A DNA stretch of 18,685 bases from Mageeibacillus sp. UBA5747. Its GTDB lineage: Bacteria > Bacillota > Clostridia > Saccharofermentanales > UBA5734. Made by a program: the position numbers and the translations under genes. The notes beneath the pieces are model-generated. The model was not told where the DNA came from. It did no database searches and saw nothing but the letters and a program-made list of their open reading frames with translations. Every line of letters starts with the position of its first letter. Positions within the stretch are counted from its first letter, which is position 1. Below, piece after piece: positions 7,793 to 16,180 of the stretch. The stretch covers positions 127,837 through 146,521 of the forward strand of contig DIFN01000076.1 in the NCBI GenBank assembly GCA_002419145.1, read 5' to 3'.

Positions 7793-8327
7793 CGGTTGGC
7801 AGGAGCGCTCGATCTCTTATACGGTCGTTCGCAGCCGGCGTAAAACGATGGCCTTGATCCTGCGCCCTGACAATCAGCTGGAAGTGCGTTGTGGCCTTAC
7901 CCTGCCTCAGGTTGAAATCGAACGTTTCATCGGTGAAAAGGAGTCCTGGATTCGGCGTAAAATGCTGGAAAACAGCCGTCTCACCCCGGTTCAGGCCCCA
8001 CATGAACAAAATCAGCTGACTGCCCTGCGCCAGCTGACACAGCAAAAAGCACTTGCCGTGATCGAAAAGTATCCCCACCTGGTTCCAAGCCAGTTGGTGA
8101 TCCGGCGCCAGAGACGGCGCTGGGGCAGCTGCAGCAAGTCCGGACTGATTTCGATCAATCTTTGCGCAGGCCTGTTGCCAGATGAATTGCTCGAATACAT
8201 TGTCGTCCACGAGTTGTGCCATCTGGTCTATTTTGATCACAGCGCGCGGTTCCACCACCTGCTGGAGCAGCTCCTTCCCGACGCCCAGGTGAGAAAAAAG
8301 GATCTGCAGCGCTATTTGATCGCTTGA
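7779..8327 (+). CDS. YgjP-like (DUF45) zinc metallohydrolase/peptidase
   Basis: A 182-residue protein of the YgjP/M48-like family of unknown substrate. The C-terminal half has the family pattern RRRWGSC...GLISINL followed by the zinc site HELCH (His144, Glu145, His148) and then His154 in FDHSARFHHLL; Glu145 would be the catalytic base. The N-terminal half (SYTVVRSRRKTMALIL) matches the start of the same family. It has no signal peptide or membrane segment. ATG 7779 overlaps the pyrE 3' end by 14 bases; a start 63 bases upstream is possible but would only add residues that shadow pyrE. Overlap implies co-expression with the pyr operon, but a role in pyrimidine synthesis is not implied. Confidence 0.85.
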   Translation: MVQSDGWQERSISYTVVRSRRKTMALILRPDNQLEVRCGLTLPQVEIERFIGEKESWIRRKMLENSRLTPVQAPHEQNQLTALRQLTQQKALAVIEKYPHLVPSQLVIRRQRRRWGSCSKSGLISINLCAGLLPDELLEYIVVHELCHLVYFDHSARFHHLLEQLLPDAQVRKKDLQRYLIA

Positions 8328-8443
8328 AGGATCGCTAAGATGCCAGATGCCATTTCATTCCGGAGCAGATAATCTTCAAGAACTGCATCAGAAGGTCATG
8401 CTTTGGCTCAGTCACAGAAGGTCTGGGAGCAGCCGTTAAGTTG

Positions 8444-8452
8444 TGATACAAT
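8444..8452 (+). promoter_or_regulatory. Extended -10 promoter
   Basis: TGATACAAT is an extended -10 element (TGn followed by TACAAT). No good -35 hexamer lies 16-18 bases upstream, as allowed for extended -10 promoters. Transcription would start near 8459, about 30 bases before the TTG start of the following gene. Confidence 0.5.
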
Positions 8453-8473
8453 CGGTAAATCCTGGTGCGAGCA

Positions 8474-8482
8474 GGGAAGGAG
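8474..8482 (+). promoter_or_regulatory. Ribosome binding site deciding a TTG start
   Basis: GGGAAGGAG lies seven bases before TTG 8490. The in-frame TTG at 8403 lies upstream of the predicted promoter and lacks a comparable site, so 8490 is preferred. Confidence 0.65.
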
Positions 8483-8489
8483 TACGGAT

Positions 8490-9119
8490 TTGACAGGACT
8501 GATCCTGGTCTTGATCATCAGCAGCGTGTTATTGGCTATGACAGGTTCATTGATGCCGACCGAGGCGGCTTTACTGGTCATCGGCAGCGGCATTGCCCTG
8601 TTTACCATCAATTTCCGCCGCCATCAGGATCATCACCGCATGATTCTCAGAAGTCACGAACTTGGAGCCAGCAGTGCGAGCCAGGTCCGGCATCTGGGCG
8701 GGTTACCCTTTCCAGTTCCCACTCCTGTCAATCTCTTTCTGACCAAGGATTTTATCCGTTTTGAGTCAGATCACGATCTCTGGCAATGCTCCCGCAGCCA
8801 GCTCGACAAAATCGTGATCATGACCGCAGAGCAAATTCATTCTCTCACAGACCGGGAAATCCTTGCGGCCTTGTCGGGTGGTAATTCCAGGTTGCTCTCC
8901 CTGGTGCGCGAGAAAATCCGCCGTGGCTATACCTCGTTGCGTCATTCGCGCCTGTTGCTTCTGAAGATCAAAAGTTCGGACCAGGATGACAGTGATGCAG
9001 ACATCTTGATTTTGTCCTGCACCAACGCCAGGGAACTCAGAAAGGTGATCCGGCGTGAGAATCTGGAGGATCGGGTGTATGATTTCATCCCGGCTTCCAG
9101 TGACGCGAAACAACCCTGA
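8490..9119 (+). CDS. Unrecognised two-helix membrane protein
   Basis: A 209-residue product I do not recognise. Two hydrophobic segments lie at about residues 3-18 and 25-42, followed at once by a basic patch (FRRHQDHHR), which would put both the N-terminus and the ~165-residue C-terminal part in the cytosol. The C-terminal part alternates short hydrophobic strands (VNLFLTKDFIRF, KIVIMTAEQI, LLLLKIKS, ADILILSC) and ends in a helix (NARELRKVIRREN). This strand-rich layout resembles bacterial PH-like domains, but that is only an impression. It starts at TTG 8490 behind its own promoter and ribosome binding site, and ends 31 bases before the DAHP synthase start, so the two are probably co-transcribed. 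Confidence 0.75.
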   Translation: MTGLILVLIISSVLLAMTGSLMPTEAALLVIGSGIALFTINFRRHQDHHRMILRSHELGASSASQVRHLGGLPFPVPTPVNLFLTKDFIRFESDHDLWQCSRSQLDKIVIMTAEQIHSLTDREILAALSGGNSRLLSLVREKIRRGYTSLRHSRLLLLKIKSSDQDDSDADILILSCTNARELRKVIRRENLEDRVYDFIPASSDAKQP

Positions 9120-9150
9120 TCGAAACGACTCAGATACAAGGAGAACAACC

Positions 9151-10179
9151 ATGGGTTTTGAATACATCACCCGCATCCCAAGTTCCGAGGAGATCATCCG
9201 CCACTTTCCTGCTACAGATGCGGTTCGGGCCATCAAAGCCAAGCGCGACCAGGAGATCCAGGATGTACTGACCGGCCAGTCGGACAAGTTCCTTTTGATC
9301 ATCGGACCCTGCTCCGCAGACTCCGAAGAGCCTGTGCTCGAGTATTGCCACCGTCTCTCCCGCCTGCAGGAAGAGGTGGCCGACCGGCTGGTGCTCGTTC
9401 CGCGCATCTACACCAACAAGCCGCGCACGACGGGTGAAGGCTACAAAGGCATCTCCCACCAGCCGGATCCGGAACGCGAGCCTGATATGGTGGGAGGTTT
9501 GATCGCACTGCGCCGGTTGCACCTGCATGCCATCGAGCAGACCGGTCTTTCAGCTGCGGACGAAATGCTTTATCCGGAAAACCACACCTATCTTTCCGAT
9601 CTGCTGTCCTATGTGGCGATTGGTGCCCGGTCCGTTGAAAACCAGCAGCATCGTCTCACGGTCAGCGGTATCGACATTCCGGCTGGCATGAAGAATCCGA
9701 CCAGCGGCGACCTGAGTGTCATGCTCAACGGGATCTACGCCGCCCAGCACGGCCATGTGTTTGCCTACCAGGGCTACCAAGTGCGTACCAGCGGCAATCC
9801 TCTGGCCCATGCCGTCTTGCGTGGCGCCGTCGACCATTCCGGCCATTCGATCCCGAATTATCATTACGAAGACCTCCAGACATTGGCTCATATGTACAGC
9901 CAGCGTGAGCTGGATAACCCGGCCTGTCTGATCGATACCAACCACTCCAATTCCAACAAGCGTTATAATGAACAGCCGCGTATCGCCAAAGAAGTGCTGC
10001 ACAGCCGACGCCTGTCGCCAGACATCCGAAAGCTGGTCAAAGGTCTGATGATTGAAAGCTACCTGGAGGAGGGCAGCCAGACCATTGGGGATGGCATTTT
10101 TGGCAAATCCATCACGGACCCTTGCCTGGGTTGGCCAGATTCGCGTGAACTGGTCCTGACCATCGCCGATTTGGCTTGA
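9151..10179 (+). CDS. 3-deoxy-7-phosphoheptulonate (DAHP) synthase, class I AroFGH type
   Basis: Condenses phosphoenolpyruvate with erythrose 4-phosphate, the committed step of the shikimate/aromatic amino acid pathway. The 342-residue product has the class I (AroG-like) motifs: GPCSADS at 52-58, KPRT at 90-93, GARSVENQQHR at 148-158, KNPTSGD at 171-177 and the metal-site IDTNHSNSNK at 261-270 (His265). There is no fused ACT or chorismate mutase domain, and I cannot tell which amino acid, if any, inhibits it. AAGGAGA six bases before ATG 9151 fixes the start; an in-frame ATG at 9055 falls inside the previous gene and is rejected. No other aro gene is in the window. Confidence 0.94.
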   Translation: MGFEYITRIPSSEEIIRHFPATDAVRAIKAKRDQEIQDVLTGQSDKFLLIIGPCSADSEEPVLEYCHRLSRLQEEVADRLVLVPRIYTNKPRTTGEGYKGISHQPDPEREPDMVGGLIALRRLHLHAIEQTGLSAADEMLYPENHTYLSDLLSYVAIGARSVENQQHRLTVSGIDIPAGMKNPTSGDLSVMLNGIYAAQHGHVFAYQGYQVRTSGNPLAHAVLRGAVDHSGHSIPNYHYEDLQTLAHMYSQRELDNPACLIDTNHSNSNKRYNEQPRIAKEVLHSRRLSPDIRKLVKGLMIESYLEEGSQTIGDGIFGKSITDPCLGWPDSRELVLTIADLA

Positions 10180-10184
10180 AGAGG
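10178..10184 (+). promoter_or_regulatory. Ribosome binding site deciding the miaB start
   Basis: GAAGAGG overlaps the DAHP synthase stop codon and lies nine bases before TTG 10194, favouring that start over the TTG at 10176, which has no site of its own. Confidence 0.5.
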
Positions 10185-10193
10185 TATACCGCA

Positions 10194-11693
10194 TTGTCGA
10201 TCCGAACCATCACGGAACAAGAACTGGAACAGCAAACCCAATACAGCCAGTGGATTCGCAAGGCGAATCAGGAACGAGCCCAGTTTCTGAACCGGTCTTT
10301 GAGTTACCATATCATCACATTTGGTTGCCAGCAGAACGAAAATGACAGCGAACGCATGGCGGGTCTTCTCGATGCAATGGGTTACCAGGTGGTTTCCACG
10401 CCGCGAGACGCGGACCTGATCATTCTGAACACCTGCAGCGTGCGCGAAAATGCCGATGATCGCTTTTTTGGCCACCTCGGCATCGTCAAAAACATCCGGC
10501 GTGATCGACCAGACTTGATCATCGGCCTGGCCGGCTGCCTGATGACCCAGGGGGAGGCCGTGGCCAAGATCCGGCAAAGCTATCCCTTTGTCGATCTCGT
10601 GTTCGGCCCGCAGGACATTTACCGTCTCCCTGAACTTTTATACCATCGCCTGACCGACACCCGCCGCGTCTATGAGGTCGGGGAGGATGACACGCTGGTT
10701 GAAGGCCTGCCCATCCACCGGGCTAGAAAGCACCGGGCGCTGGTTACGATCATGCATGGGTGCAACAATTTCTGCACGTATTGCATCGTCCCCTATACCC
10801 GTGGTCGGGAACGCAGCCGGATGATGCCTGATATCCTGGTAGAAGTGCAGGATCTGGTTGCCAATGGCTACAAGGAAATCATGCTTTTGGGCCAGAATGT
10901 CAATTCCTATGGCAACGATTTGCAAAAAAACGATCCCTCCCAGCCGGATTTTTCAGATTTGCTGGCCCAAACAGCCCAGATCCCGGGCCTATACCGGATC
11001 CGTTTCATGACCTCGCACCCCAAGGATCTGTCGCCCAAGCTGCTGGATACGATCGCCCGATATCCGGTAATCGAACCTCACATCCATCTGCCTTTGCAAT
11101 CAGGCAGCGACCGGATCCTCAAGGCCATGAACCGGCACTACACCCAGGCAGAGTTTGTGGCAATCGCAAAAAAGGCCAGAGCTCTGCGCCCCGGCCTGAC
11201 GATTTCGACCGATTTGATCGTCGGCTTTCCCGGTGAAACAGAAGAAGACTTTGTCCAGACTTTGGCCACAATGGAACAAGTCCGTTTTGACGCGGCTTTC
11301 ACCTTCCAGTACAGCCGGCGCACCGGTACGCCAGCAGCAGAGTATCCGGACCAGATTGATGACCAAACCCTGCGCGACCGATTTTCCCGCTTGACTGCCT
11401 TGCAGAATGAACACAGTCTGACCAGCAACCAGGCGTTGGAAGGACAGCTCCAGGAAGTCCTGATTGAAGGGCGCAGTGAAAACGACCCGCTTGTTCTGAG
11501 TGGACGTACAGCCCACAATCGCCTGATCAATTTTCGCTTGCCAGACGAGTATCCCTTTCCAGCTGAATGGTACCACCCGGATGGAACCGTCGATACCTCT
11601 CGCCTGGAAGGCCAGATCTGCCAGGTACGGATTACCCGGGCGAAAACGTTTTCCCTGGAGGGTCAATGGGAGCGGTTGCTACCATGGGACTGA
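10194..11693 (+). CDS. miaB: tRNA-2-methylthio-N6-dimethylallyladenosine synthase (radical SAM)
   Basis: Adds a methylthio group to i6A at position 37 of tRNAs reading UNN codons, using two [4Fe-4S] clusters. The N-terminal UPF0004 domain has its three cluster cysteines in FGCQQNENDSE, NTCSVREN and LAGCLMTQGE. The radical SAM motif CxxxCxxC appears as HGCNNFCTYCIVPYTRGRERSR, and the C-terminus has a TRAM-like RNA-binding region ending in VRITRAKTFSLEGQ. The product is ~499 residues, with a ~35-residue N-terminal lead before the conserved domain. The start is TTG, either 10194 or 10176; I prefer 10194 on ribosome binding site spacing. MiaA, which makes the i6A substrate, is encoded three genes downstream. 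The mutS start overlaps the miaB stop region. Confidence 0.95.
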   Translation: MSIRTITEQELEQQTQYSQWIRKANQERAQFLNRSLSYHIITFGCQQNENDSERMAGLLDAMGYQVVSTPRDADLIILNTCSVRENADDRFFGHLGIVKNIRRDRPDLIIGLAGCLMTQGEAVAKIRQSYPFVDLVFGPQDIYRLPELLYHRLTDTRRVYEVGEDDTLVEGLPIHRARKHRALVTIMHGCNNFCTYCIVPYTRGRERSRMMPDILVEVQDLVANGYKEIMLLGQNVNSYGNDLQKNDPSQPDFSDLLAQTAQIPGLYRIRFMTSHPKDLSPKLLDTIARYPVIEPHIHLPLQSGSDRILKAMNRHYTQAEFVAIAKKARALRPGLTISTDLIVGFPGETEEDFVQTLATMEQVRFDAAFTFQYSRRTGTPAAEYPDQIDDQTLRDRFSRLTALQNEHSLTSNQALEGQLQEVLIEGRSENDPLVLSGRTAHNRLINFRLPDEYPFPAEWYHPDGTVDTSRLEGQICQVRITRAKTFSLEGQWERLLPWD

Positions 11694-14323
11694 CCTATGC
11701 CGACATCGATTTGACGCGCATCACACCGATGATGCAGCAATATCTCGACCAGAAACAGGCTTGGCCGGATTGCCTGCTGTTTTTTAGGCTCGGTGATTTC
11801 TACGAATTGTTTTTTGATGATGCCGTGACAGCTGCCCGTGAACTGGAGCTGGCCCTGACAGGTCGTGACTGTGGCCAGGTAGAACGAGCCCCGATGTGCG
11901 GTGTGCCTTACCATGCTGCTGAAAACTACATCAACCGCCTGGTCGGCCGAGGCTACAAAGTGGCAATCTGCGAACAAGTGGAAGACCCAGCTCTGGCCAA
12001 GGGCATTGTGCGCCGCGAGGTGATCCGGGTTGTGACGCCTGGAACCGTTCTGGAGCCATCCGCACTCGATGAAAAGCGCAACAACTACATTGTTGCGGTC
12101 TATCAGCTGAACCAGTTTTTTGGCCTGGCAGCCTGTGATTTGTCGACCGGCCTTTTTGAAACCACGCAACTGGTGGTGGGTCAGACTTTGGCCAAACTGG
12201 CTGATGAACTGGCGCGACTGAATCCGGCTGAAATCGTCCACAACCGTGTTTTTGCTGAAACGGCGTCTAAAATGCAAACAATTATCCGTTCTAATGTCAC
12301 ATTGTCCTGTCGTCCTGATCATGAATTTCTCCCTGAATTCATGCGGGAGATCTTGCCCCAGGCCGATGATCATGCCCTCTGGGCCAGGGCTTCAGCTGTT
12401 TTGGTCCATTACCTCAAAGAAACACAGCATCAGACCCCCGATCATATCGCCCGGATAGAGCCCTACCAGATTGCCGATTTCATGACTTTAGACGCCAATG
12501 CCCGGCGCAATCTGGAACTGACCGAGACACTGCGCGACAAGCAACGCAAGGGCAGCCTGCTCTGGGCGATCGACCAGACCATGACCAGCATGGGATCACG
12601 CTTGCTGCGCCGCTGGGTCGAGCAGCCTCTGCTGAGTCTTCATGACATCAAGGTTCGCCAGGAAGCGGTGGCTGATTTCAAGGCGGCCTATCTGGCGCGC
12701 CAGGAAATCCGGGAGCGGTTGCATGGTCTGCACGATCTGGAGCGATTGTGCAGCAAACTGGCGCTCAAGACCGCCCATGCCCGGGATCTGGTTGCCTTGC
12801 GCCACTCGCTGGCGAAATTGCCTGGTCTGGTCGCAATTCTGGCCGCAATGGACCGCCCAGCGCTTCGTACCTGGTCGGAAAAACTCGATCCATTGACCGA
12901 TCTTGAAGCCTTGCTGACGGCGGCCATCCATGACGAACCGCCGCTGAGCCTCAAGGAAGGTCAGCTGATCAAGGAAGGCTATCAGGAGCAGGTCGATCAG
13001 CTGCGTGCAGCAGCCCGGAATGGCAAGCAGTGGATCATCGACCTGGAGAACCGAGAGCGGGAGCGTACGGGGATCCGCAGTCTCAAGATCGGCTACAATA
13101 AAGTCTTCGGCTTTTATCTGGATGTGACCAAATCCAACCTGAACCAAGTGCCGGACACGTACATCCGCAAGCAGACCTTAGCCAATGGTGAGCGTTACAT
13201 CACCAGTGAACTCAAGGAAATGGAAGATACCGTACTGGGAGCCGAACAAAAATCCATCGCCCTTGAATACGAGCTGTTCTGCGAGATCCGGGACCAGGTG
13301 CTGGGACAATTGCCGCGTCTGCAGCAGACCGCCCAGGCTCTGGCAGCTATCGATTGTCTGGCTGGCCTGGCTGAATTGGCGGACCGCCAGAATTATTGCC
13401 GGCCTGAAGTCAATCTGTCTGATCAGCTGATGATCCGTGGCGGGCGTCATCCTGTGGTCGAGAAAATGCTCGGTGACAGTCAGTTTGTCCCGAACGACAC
13501 GGTTTTGGATCTGGGAAGCCGGCGCCTGATGATCCTGACCGGACCGAACATGGCCGGTAAATCAACTTACATGCGCCAGGTTGCCCAAATCGTCCTGCTG
13601 GCCCAGATCGGCAGTTTTGTGCCAGCCCAGTCTGCCCAGATCGGCCTGGTTGACCGAGTTTTCACCCGTGTTGGTGCATCTGATGATCTGGGCGGTGGCC
13701 AGTCAACCTTCATGGTTGAAATGAGTGAAGTGGCAACCATCCTGGAAAATGCCACCGCACGCAGCCTGCTGATCCTCGACGAAATCGGCCGCGGCACCAG
13801 CACGTATGATGGTTTGTCCATTGCCTGGTCGGTCATTGAACACATTGCGGACCCGGCGGTCCTCGGCTGCCGGACCTTGTTTGCCACCCATTACCATGAA
13901 TTGACCGATTTGGCTGAGTCCATGGCTGGCGTGTTCAACTGCCATGTGGCCGTCGACGAATCCAAGGGTGAAGTCATTTTTCTGCACCAGATCCGCGAAG
14001 GCGGCTCTGATGACAGTTATGGCATCGAGGTGGCCCGTATTGCCGGCGTACCAGAATCGGTAGTCAAGCGTGCCCGTGAACTCCTGGTCCAGCTTGAAAA
14101 TGAAAATGAGGCCAGAACCAAGGGAAAAGTCCGCCGCTTTGCCAAACCAATGGACGGGCAGATCGATCTATTTGCCGCTGCCATGGCAGGGCAGGGTGCC
14201 GGCGAGTTGCTCACCAGCCTGCGGCAGCTGGAAATCAGCCAGATGACGCCGCTGGATGCTTTGAATACCTTGTATGATCTGCAGCAAAAAGCCAAGGCCA
14301 GTAGTGGAGGGAAGAGCCGATGA
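11684..14323 (+). CDS. mutS: DNA mismatch repair protein MutS
   Basis: Recognises base mismatches and small loops and recruits MutL. The 879-residue product has the mismatch-wedge Phe-x-Glu as FYE at 39-41 in the N-terminal domain, the connector, lever and clamp domains in the middle, and a C-terminal ABC ATPase: Walker A GPNMAGKST (from 620), Walker B LLILDEIGRG (Asp699, Glu700), the STYDG signature and ATHYHEL. A short C-terminal tail (QIDLFAAAMA, then TPLDALNTLYDL) matches the MutS dimer/tetramer and clamp-contact region. ATG 11684 overlaps the miaB end by ten bases, with GGGAG 11 bases upstream. ATG 11666 is an alternative but lies only 3-4 bases after its GGAGG. The end overlaps mutL by ATGA. 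Confidence 0.97.
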   Translation: MGLTYADIDLTRITPMMQQYLDQKQAWPDCLLFFRLGDFYELFFDDAVTAARELELALTGRDCGQVERAPMCGVPYHAAENYINRLVGRGYKVAICEQVEDPALAKGIVRREVIRVVTPGTVLEPSALDEKRNNYIVAVYQLNQFFGLAACDLSTGLFETTQLVVGQTLAKLADELARLNPAEIVHNRVFAETASKMQTIIRSNVTLSCRPDHEFLPEFMREILPQADDHALWARASAVLVHYLKETQHQTPDHIARIEPYQIADFMTLDANARRNLELTETLRDKQRKGSLLWAIDQTMTSMGSRLLRRWVEQPLLSLHDIKVRQEAVADFKAAYLARQEIRERLHGLHDLERLCSKLALKTAHARDLVALRHSLAKLPGLVAILAAMDRPALRTWSEKLDPLTDLEALLTAAIHDEPPLSLKEGQLIKEGYQEQVDQLRAAARNGKQWIIDLENRERERTGIRSLKIGYNKVFGFYLDVTKSNLNQVPDTYIRKQTLANGERYITSELKEMEDTVLGAEQKSIALEYELFCEIRDQVLGQLPRLQQTAQALAAIDCLAGLAELADRQNYCRPEVNLSDQLMIRGGRHPVVEKMLGDSQFVPNDTVLDLGSRRLMILTGPNMAGKSTYMRQVAQIVLLAQIGSFVPAQSAQIGLVDRVFTRVGASDDLGGGQSTFMVEMSEVATILENATARSLLILDEIGRGTSTYDGLSIAWSVIEHIADPAVLGCRTLFATHYHELTDLAESMAGVFNCHVAVDESKGEVIFLHQIREGGSDDSYGIEVARIAGVPESVVKRARELLVQLENENEARTKGKVRRFAKPMDGQIDLFAAAMAGQGAGELLTSLRQLEISQMTPLDALNTLYDLQQKAKASSGGKSR

Positions 14324-16179
14324 GTGTGATCTCTGTTCTGAGCGCACAGACTGCCAACAGCATCGCTGCCGGTGAAGTGGTGGAACGCCCAGCTTCCGTG
14401 GTCAAGGAACTGGTTGAAAATGCACTCGACGCGGGGGCTTCGGTGATCCATGTCGAGATTCGCCAGGGCGGCATCAGCTTCATCCGCGTGTCCGACAATG
14501 GCTGCGGTATGGACCAGGCAGACGCCCAGCTCGCTTTTGGCCGTCATGCCACCAGCAAAATCCGCTCGATCGATGATCTCGAACAACTGACAACCATGGG
14601 ATTTCGCGGTGAAGCCCTGGCCAGCATCGCGGCTGTGGCTCAGGTCCGTCTCGAGACGCGCCAGATTGGTCAGCCAGCAGGAACAACGGTGGAAATTGCG
14701 GGTGGGGAAATGATGTCGGTGCGGCCAGCCGGTTGTCCGGAAGGCACGACCATCACGATCGAAAACCTTTTTTACAATACACCGGCCCGGTTCAAATTTT
14801 TAAAAAAAGACAGTTCGGAAGCATCTGCAGTAGCCGATGTTCTTGAACGGATTGCCCTGGCCCGGCCAGATGTGTCCTTCCGTCTCGTGAGCCAAGGCAA
14901 TGAACTGCTCCACACCCCGGGCAACAACGATCTGCGCAGTGCCATTTTTGCCGTCTTTGGCAAAGAAGCCGCCAGCGCCAACCACGCTCTCGATTACACA
15001 ATGGCTCCCGTCCATGTGTCGGGATTCGTCGGTACACCCGAAGCGGCGCGCAACAGCAGAGCCCAGCAATGCTTGTATGTCAATGGCCGACTGGTCAAAT
15101 CGCGTGCCATCAGTGCTGCGATTGACGAAGCTTATGCCACACACCTGATGAAACGCAAGCACCCTCTGGCTGTCCTGAAAATAGATCTGCCCTCCCCGCT
15201 GGTCGATGTCAACGTCCATCCCCAGAAGATGGAGGTCCGGTTCTGGGAGGAGCAAACGGTGTTCCGGGCAGTCTACCATGCCATCCAGAATGCCTTGCAC
15301 GCGGGTGGTGCCATCATTTCCAGCGCCCCGCAGGCAGAACTTGAGCGGGTGCCCTCACCGGATCCTGTCCAGACCACGCTGCCACTTTCTGAAGAAATAC
15401 CGCAAGAGCTTCCCGTATCTTATGGACCAGAATCCGCATCAGCGGAACAAGATCCAGCCGGTCTGGAAGTAAAGGATGCTGCTAATCTGGCCAGGCAACA
15501 ACAGACAGCTTGGCCGGACCAACCACTGACCAAGTCAGCACAGGTTGCGGCCCAGGATGATTCTGCAGCGACGGTCCAGACTAAGTCCATCTCCAGTTTG
15601 CGGTCGGCCCGCCTGATCGGACAGCTGTTTGCCACGTATCTCGTGCTCGAGCATGAACAAGATTTGCTGCTGGTCGACCAGCACGCTGCCCATGAACGCA
15701 TCTTGTTCGAACAGCTGGTGGCACGTCACCGGGCCAGGGGACCAGCTGCCGTCCAGCCTTTGCTCATCCCGCAGACTGTCGAAGTCTCAGCCAGGGAACA
15801 GGCCATACTTCTGGCTGAGCAGGAAAATCTTCTGCAAATAGGATTTGAATTTGAAGCCTTTGGTAGCCAGTCCATTTTGCTCAGAAGCCTGCCCGACAGT
15901 GGCCGCACTGCCATCAAACCGCAGGCCGCACTGAGGGTCCTCCTGGACGCCTTGTTGTCTGACAAATTGCATTCTGAAGATCAAATTGACGATCTGTACT
16001 ACACCTTGGCCTGCAAAGCGGCGATCAAGGCGCACGACAAACTGGATAGCCGCGAAATGGAGCAGCTGCTGTCGGACCTGGACGAGCTGGAAGACCCGTA
16101 TCATTGCCCCCACGGGCGCCCCGTGATCATCCGCATCAGTCGCTATGAGCTGGAAAAGCAATTCAAGCGGATTGTCTGA
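14320..16179 (+). CDS. mutL: DNA mismatch repair protein MutL with endonuclease motif
   Basis: Links MutS mismatch recognition to strand incision. The N-terminal GHKL ATPase shows ENALDAG (Glu33, Asn34), DNGCGM (59-64) and GFRGEAL (94-100). A variable linker rich in Q, S, P and E runs from about 340 to 425. The C-terminal domain has the nuclease motif DQHAx2Ex4E (Asp453 to Glu464), ACKAAIKAHDKL (from 564) and CPHGRP (596-601), so this MutL should nick DNA itself, as expected where MutH is absent. Length 619 is normal. Start ATG 14320 overlaps the mutS stop as ATGA, with GGAGG nine bases upstream. A T5A7 run at 14797-14808 lies inside the ATPase domain. Confidence 0.97.
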   Translation: MSVISVLSAQTANSIAAGEVVERPASVVKELVENALDAGASVIHVEIRQGGISFIRVSDNGCGMDQADAQLAFGRHATSKIRSIDDLEQLTTMGFRGEALASIAAVAQVRLETRQIGQPAGTTVEIAGGEMMSVRPAGCPEGTTITIENLFYNTPARFKFLKKDSSEASAVADVLERIALARPDVSFRLVSQGNELLHTPGNNDLRSAIFAVFGKEAASANHALDYTMAPVHVSGFVGTPEAARNSRAQQCLYVNGRLVKSRAISAAIDEAYATHLMKRKHPLAVLKIDLPSPLVDVNVHPQKMEVRFWEEQTVFRAVYHAIQNALHAGGAIISSAPQAELERVPSPDPVQTTLPLSEEIPQELPVSYGPESASAEQDPAGLEVKDAANLARQQQTAWPDQPLTKSAQVAAQDDSAATVQTKSISSLRSARLIGQLFATYLVLEHEQDLLLVDQHAAHERILFEQLVARHRARGPAAVQPLLIPQTVEVSAREQAILLAEQENLLQIGFEFEAFGSQSILLRSLPDSGRTAIKPQAALRVLLDALLSDKLHSEDQIDDLYYTLACKAAIKAHDKLDSREMEQLLSDLDELEDPYHCPHGRPVIIRISRYELEKQFKRIV

Positions 16180-16180
16180 C

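Larger units (their letters stand above)
8328..8489 (+). other. Intergenic region after the pyr operon
   Basis: This 162-base gap is the longest in the window. I see no intrinsic terminator and no credible small gene (one ATG at 8340 opens a 10-codon frame only). CAGAAGGTC is repeated at 8389-8397 and 8415-8423, of no clear meaning. The right part carries the promoter and ribosome binding site for the next gene. Confidence 0.6.

Noticed and set aside
10183..10190. GGTATACC palindrome at the DAHP synthase-miaB junction as part of a GTATAC operator family with the pyrD-pyrE sites
   Set aside because: A 6-base core is expected a few times by chance in 18.7 kb, and the functions of the neighbouring genes are unrelated.
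11567..11683. A 39-residue N-terminal extension of MutS
   Set aside because: It is the out-of-frame reading of the miaB end, is not MutS-like, and better-placed starts exist at 11666 and 11684.
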